From NCBI GenBank assembly GCA_963621995.1, contig CAVFFZ010000002.1:1-64000 (forward strand): a stretch of 64,000 bases of DNA, read 5' to 3'. Both the position numbers and the translations under genes were made by a program. A model generated the notes under the pieces. It ran no database searches. It saw nothing but the letters and a program-made list of their open reading frames with translations, and had not been told where the DNA came from. How positions within the stretch are numbered: the stretch's first letter is position 1; the number at the start of each line of letters is the position of its first letter. This document shows positions 60,285-64,000 of the stretch, one piece after another. The DNA comes from UMGS1663 sp963621995 (GTDB lineage Bacteria > Bacillota > Clostridia > TANB77 > CAG-508).

Positions 60285-61181
60285 ATGAAAAAAGAGAAAA
60301 TAGTATCTATATTAGCAATAGTCTTATGCATTATTGCTATTGTAATATCTATAGTTAGGATATCAAATAAACATACCATAGAATTAACACAATTATCAGA
60401 TCATTCTACAAGACAAATGATGGGATATATTTTAAAAACTAAAAACAATAAAATAATAGTTATAGATGGCGGAACTATTGATGATACAGAAAATTTAGTA
60501 GAACAAATAAATAAACATGGTGGTAAAGTAGATGCATGGTTTCTAACTCATCTACATGATGACCATCTTGGAGCTTTTTCTAATATAGCAAACGATGAAC
60601 AAATACAAATAGAAAAAATTTATTGTTCATTTAATGACTATTCTTGGTATGAAGAAAATGAGCCAGCAAGAGCAGAGTTTTCAAAACAAATATTAGAAAT
60701 ATTAAAACAAGATAATATAAAAGACAAAGTTGAAGAAGTTAGTTTAAACCAAAATATTAATATAGATGATTTAAAAATAGAAATATTAGGAATAAAAAAT
60801 CCTGAAATAACTGAAAATGCAGGGAACGAACAAAGCATGGTAATTAAATTTGACACAAGAAAAACCACTTTTTTAGTATTAGGAGATACAGGAGTAAAAT
60901 CAAGTGAAAAATTACTTAATACTCAAAAAGAAAAATTGAAATCAGATATAGTACAAATGGCTCATCACGGGCAAAATGGTGCAACAAAAGAGTTATATGA
61001 ACAAATAAATCCTACAATATGTATGTGGCCAACACCAGAGTGGCTCTGGAACAATGATTCTGGGGAAGGGAAAGACTCTGGAACATGGAAAACATTAGAA
61101 ACAAGACAATGGATGGAAGAACTAAAAGTAAAGAAAAACTATGTAGAAAAAGATGGAGACATTACAATACAATTAAATTAA
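60285..61181 (+). CDS. Membrane-anchored MBL-fold hydrolase (ComEC C-terminal-like)
   Basis: The 298-aa protein has an N-terminal membrane helix (6-24) and a metallo-beta-lactamase fold with VIDGG, THLHDDHLG (metal ligands, about 89-97), LVLGDTG and QMAHHGQNG. It resembles the nuclease-like domain of ComEC, but here stands alone and faces outside if the helix is a signal anchor. Its place between the exporter and a glycosyltransferase suggests a role in the glycan pathway, for example hydrolysis of a phosphodiester; this is inference. Confidence 0.8.
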   Translation: MKKEKIVSILAIVLCIIAIVISIVRISNKHTIELTQLSDHSTRQMMGYILKTKNNKIIVIDGGTIDDTENLVEQINKHGGKVDAWFLTHLHDDHLGAFSNIANDEQIQIEKIYCSFNDYSWYEENEPARAEFSKQILEILKQDNIKDKVEEVSLNQNINIDDLKIEILGIKNPEITENAGNEQSMVIKFDTRKTTFLVLGDTGVKSSEKLLNTQKEKLKSDIVQMAHHGQNGATKELYEQINPTICMWPTPEWLWNNDSGEGKDSGTWKTLETRQWMEELKVKKNYVEKDGDITIQLN

Positions 61182-61202
61182 AATAGCTGAAAGGAAAACA
61201 AA

Positions 61203-62180
61203 ATGGAACAAATAGATATTATACTTGCAACATATAACGGCGAAAAATATTTAAAAGAACAATTAGATAGTATTTTAAATCAAACCTATACAAACTTTAG
61301 GCTTTTAATTTCAGATGATTGTTCACAAGACTCTACCAAAGAAATATTAAAGGAATATGAAGAAAAAGATAATAGAATAAAAGTTTTCTTTCAAGAAAAA
61401 AATTTAGGGTATGTTAAAAATTTTGAATTTTTGCTTACTAAAGTAGAAAGTAGTATATATGCACTTTCAGACCAAGATGATATATGGAATAAAGACAAAG
61501 TAGAAAAATCATATAACAAATTAAAAGAAGAAAATGCGGATTTAGTATTTACAGATTTAGAAATGATAGACGAACAAGGAAGAACTATAAAAAATTCTTT
61601 TAACAATTATATGAAACTAACTAGAAAAATAGAAAAAACATTAAATTCATATGAATTAGTGTATTTATACAATTGTGTTACAGGTTGCACAATACTTGCA
61701 AAAACAGAAATGTTAAAAAAGATATTACCAATACCAAAAACATCAAAACATATGATACATGATTACTGGATAGCAGTAATTACAGCATTAAATGGAAAAG
61801 TAACATATCTTAAAGAGACAACTATAAAGTATAGACAACATAGAAAAAATCAAATAGGTGCAAACCATACAGTTTATAAATTCGATAAGTTTGAACAAGT
61901 AAGAAATCACTTAATAGATGTAAAGATAGGAGTTTTTGGAATATATGTAGAAAATAAAGAAAAATTTCCTAAAGAATTACAAGCACAAAATGAAAAAGCA
62001 TACAAATATTTTAAAGGGTTAAAACAAATTAAAAATATAAACTTTAGAAATATAAAAATATTTAAAAAATTATATAAAAATGAAACATTTAAGTATCGCT
62101 TAGAAAATTTTATGGTATTAAATATGCCAGCATTATCAAGGGTAATATACAATTTGAAAATAAAAGGAAAGGGAAAATAA
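61203..62180 (+). CDS. Glycosyltransferase family 2
   Basis: The 325-aa enzyme has IILATYNGEKYLKEQLDSIL, LISDDCSQDST, and the metal-binding SDQDDIW. It is a paralogue of the protein at 57079 (similar order of motifs, including the FFQEKNLGYVKNFE segment). Probable rhamnosyl- or hexosyl-transferase type; substrate unknown. Confidence 0.9.
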   Translation: MEQIDIILATYNGEKYLKEQLDSILNQTYTNFRLLISDDCSQDSTKEILKEYEEKDNRIKVFFQEKNLGYVKNFEFLLTKVESSIYALSDQDDIWNKDKVEKSYNKLKEENADLVFTDLEMIDEQGRTIKNSFNNYMKLTRKIEKTLNSYELVYLYNCVTGCTILAKTEMLKKILPIPKTSKHMIHDYWIAVITALNGKVTYLKETTIKYRQHRKNQIGANHTVYKFDKFEQVRNHLIDVKIGVFGIYVENKEKFPKELQAQNEKAYKYFKGLKQIKNINFRNIKIFKKLYKNETFKYRLENFMVLNMPALSRVIYNLKIKGKGK

Positions 62181-62183
62181 TAT

Positions 62184-63860
62184 ATGCAAGAGTTACAATT
62201 AAAAGAATTATATAAAAATTCTGATTTTAGAAAAAATGTAATACATTGGTATCCTGTAAAAGAAAATAGTAGTGTACTACAAATTGGATATGAGTCTATA
62301 AAAATAGTAGAAGAATTATATAGCAAATTTAAAAAAGTAACTATATGTGTTAATAATGAAGAAGATAAAAAAGAAATACTAGAAAAATATAATAATTCAG
62401 AAATAACAATAATAGACAATTTAGATAAAATACCTGAAACAGAAGAATACGACTATGTTACATTAATAGGAACCTTAGAAATATATAAAGATATAGTAGA
62501 AGAAAAAGCATATAAAAGATTGGAAAAAATGCTAAACATAGCTAAAAAAGCTTGTAAAGAAGATGGAAAAATACTCTTAGCATTAGATAACAAATATGGA
62601 ATGAAATTCTGGACAACTATGTATGCTCAAAAAAATATACTTTGTAACCAAACTTTTGCAATAAGCAAAACAATGATAAATAAATTGCTAGAGAAGCTTA
62701 ATTTAACTAATTATAAATACTATTACATGTTGCCAGACTATAAAATAGCAAATGTAATTTTTACAGACAATTATCTTCCAAATATAGAAAGCATAAGTAG
62801 AAACTTTACCTATGGAGAAGAGGATTTTACAACATTTAATCAAACAGAAGCATATGGAGAAATATTAAAAGAAAACACAAAATTATTTAAACTATATGCA
62901 AATTCATATTTTGTAGAAATTTCAAAACAAGAACTTGCAGATAATAATATAAAATTTGTATCATATACAAATATTAGACAAAATGAATTTAGTATACAAA
63001 CTACAATATTTAATAATAGAGTTGAAAAAACATATTTAACTGAAAAATCAAAGCAACATATAGAAAATATGAAAAAAAATATAGATATAATGAATGAAAA
63101 AGGCATAAAAACATTAGATTTTTATGAAAAAGAAAAAATAATAAGTAAATTTGTAAGTAATGTTAAAACTTATGATAAAATATTACTTGAATATTTAGAA
63201 AAAGGAGATAACGAAGGTTTTTTTGAAAAAATAAGAGACTACAAAAAGTTTCTAATAGAAAAACTTGAAAAAATAAATTACAACGATATAAAAGAAAATA
63301 ACATTTTTACTAAATATGAAATTAAAATAGAAGAAAATACAGCTAATAAATTCAATTTTGTAAAAAATGGACTATGGGATATGATTTTCCAAAACATATT
63401 TTATATAGAAAATGAAATGTACTTTTACGATCAAGAATGGTATGATGAAAATGTTCCAGTTGAGTATATAATATACAGAACAATTGCGTACTTTGCAAAT
63501 GCTCATGAATATATAAAAACTGAAGAATTATATAAGAAGTTAGAATTAAACGAATATATAAATATTTTTGAAGAATTAGATACTAAAATACAATTAAAAA
63601 TAAGAAATGAAAAAATGTGGGAACTACATAACAGTACTAGAACAGGACAAACATTGCTAGATTCATATAAAAATTTACAAAATGAATATGAAGAATATAA
63701 TAAGAAAATAAAAGTAGCTAGAACAAAAGAAATATTATTAGAAAATGAAAAATTAAAAAGTGAAAATGATGGACTAAAACAAATGAATCAAAAAATATTA
63801 AATTCAACATCATGGAAACTAACTAAACCAATTCGTTGGTTAGGGAAAAAGATTAAATAA
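62184..63860 (+). CDS. Methyltransferase-like protein of a glycan operon
   Basis: The 558-aa protein has an N-terminal Rossmann-like domain (VLQIGYESIKIVEELYSKF, then DYVTLIGTLEI, residues about 28-130) resembling class I SAM methyltransferases, but the glycine-rich loop is degenerate (QIGYES instead of DxGxGxG). A middle domain of unknown type follows (about 190-470), then a coiled coil. The end (LNSTSWKLTKPIRWLGKKIK) is the motif often found at the end of glycan-modifying enzymes. Catalytic activity is uncertain. It starts 3 nt after the previous gene. Confidence 0.65.
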   Translation: MQELQLKELYKNSDFRKNVIHWYPVKENSSVLQIGYESIKIVEELYSKFKKVTICVNNEEDKKEILEKYNNSEITIIDNLDKIPETEEYDYVTLIGTLEIYKDIVEEKAYKRLEKMLNIAKKACKEDGKILLALDNKYGMKFWTTMYAQKNILCNQTFAISKTMINKLLEKLNLTNYKYYYMLPDYKIANVIFTDNYLPNIESISRNFTYGEEDFTTFNQTEAYGEILKENTKLFKLYANSYFVEISKQELADNNIKFVSYTNIRQNEFSIQTTIFNNRVEKTYLTEKSKQHIENMKKNIDIMNEKGIKTLDFYEKEKIISKFVSNVKTYDKILLEYLEKGDNEGFFEKIRDYKKFLIEKLEKINYNDIKENNIFTKYEIKIEENTANKFNFVKNGLWDMIFQNIFYIENEMYFYDQEWYDENVPVEYIIYRTIAYFANAHEYIKTEELYKKLELNEYINIFEELDTKIQLKIRNEKMWELHNSTRTGQTLLDSYKNLQNEYEEYNKKIKVARTKEILLENEKLKSENDGLKQMNQKILNSTSWKLTKPIRWLGKKIK

Positions 63861-63910
63861 GATTATTTACTAGAAAGGAGAAAAGCTATATAAGTAGCTG
63901 AATTACAAAA

Positions 63911-64000
63911 TGAGAATAAAAAATATTATAAACAGAACAAGATATTATTTTAAAAAATATGGATTTATAAAAACTGTGAAAAAGATAATATCAAAATTAT
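63911..64000 (+). CDS. Start of another glycan-operon gene (cut by the window end)
   Basis: ATG at 63911 begins MRIKNIINRTRYYFKKYGF, a basic N-terminus often seen in glycosyltransferases of such operons. The frame is open to the end of the window. The ribosome site AAAGGAG (63874-63880) is about 30 nt away, so the start is uncertain. Confidence 0.45.

Noticed and set aside
61907..62419. 170-aa minus-strand frame
   Set aside because: Antisense to a well-supported glycosyltransferase and the next gene; no ribosome site.
1..64000. Search for a DGR reverse transcriptase, Avd or template repeat
   Set aside because: No frame with reverse-transcriptase motifs and no AAC-rich near-copy of either variable block was found; the assignment of the variable regions therefore rests on composition and position only.

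Overview
The window is AT-rich (mostly A-ending codons, purine-rich coding strands) and reads as a spore-forming Gram-positive of the Clostridia, probably an uncultured gut-type lineage. The evidence is a PolC-type replicase, RNase Y, KhpA, YlxM-Ffh, a gerA-type germination operon (AA-AB-AC), a sortase with an LPXTG substrate, a dockerin, and prepilin-like proteins with the GITLIALVVT signal. The exact taxon cannot be read from the sequence.

Layout. 1-3400 is an accessory region: the tail of a phage-tail-like or surface protein, an internally deleted thymidylate synthase, a prepilin-like protein with a formylglycine-enzyme/C-type-lectin-like C-terminus, and a small OB-fold gene. 3480-7640 is the translation/secretion block ylxM-ffh-rpsP-khpA-rimM-trmD-rplS. 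7641-9056 holds a dispersed hairpin repeat, a small LPXTG protein and a convergent sortase. 9264-21920 is a long operon pyrH-(DUF2207-like)-frr-uppS-cdsA-rseP-(889-aa coiled coil)-polC, ended by a 32-bp perfect palindrome with a T tract. 22145-35529 carries rny, a class A PBP with PASTA, cysS, a DUF1189 protein, ftsH, an RluA-type synthase (minus), secG, rnr and metK. 35691-39964 (minus) is the germination operon plus a 60-aa membrane protein. 40112-45189 holds a TGS-uridine kinase-like protein, an RNHCP protein bracketed by two hairpin elements, and a U32/DUF3656 protein. 45299-49666 encodes a Cys/Gly-rich peptide, an SH3b-dockerin N-acetylglucosaminidase-like protein and a cadherin-like cell-wall protein. 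49971-54389 has tRNA-Thr(CGU), ftsY, a UPF0182 protein and a DUF5665 protein. 54481-56348 is a second prepilin cassette. 56477 to the end is pgsA followed by a surface-glycan operon (GT2, Wzm/Wzt-type ABC exporter, MBL hydrolase, GT2, methyltransferase-like protein, start of another gene).

The most unusual content is the pair of prepilin cassettes, about 53 kb apart. They share a 388-nt promoter/leader/signal-peptide segment with only three substitutions and no indels, then diverge abruptly at a codon inside the hydrophobic segment. Both are followed by the same OB-fold gene (intact at 3164, a remnant at 56236). Each C-terminus contains a stretch with runs of NNC/NNT codons and low adenine, set in a C-type-lectin-like context; this is what variable repeats of diversity-generating retroelements look like. 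No reverse transcriptase or template repeat lies in the window. Each copy also carries one single-base frameshift.

A second theme is mobile hairpin DNA. One family has 35-bp terminal inverted repeats (32073-32179, 41758-42044, about 42382-42657), a second family of about 130 bp occurs twice (7641-7771, 35531-35670), and a palindromic terminator follows polC. Nearly all of these copies lie at or within a few bases of stop codons.
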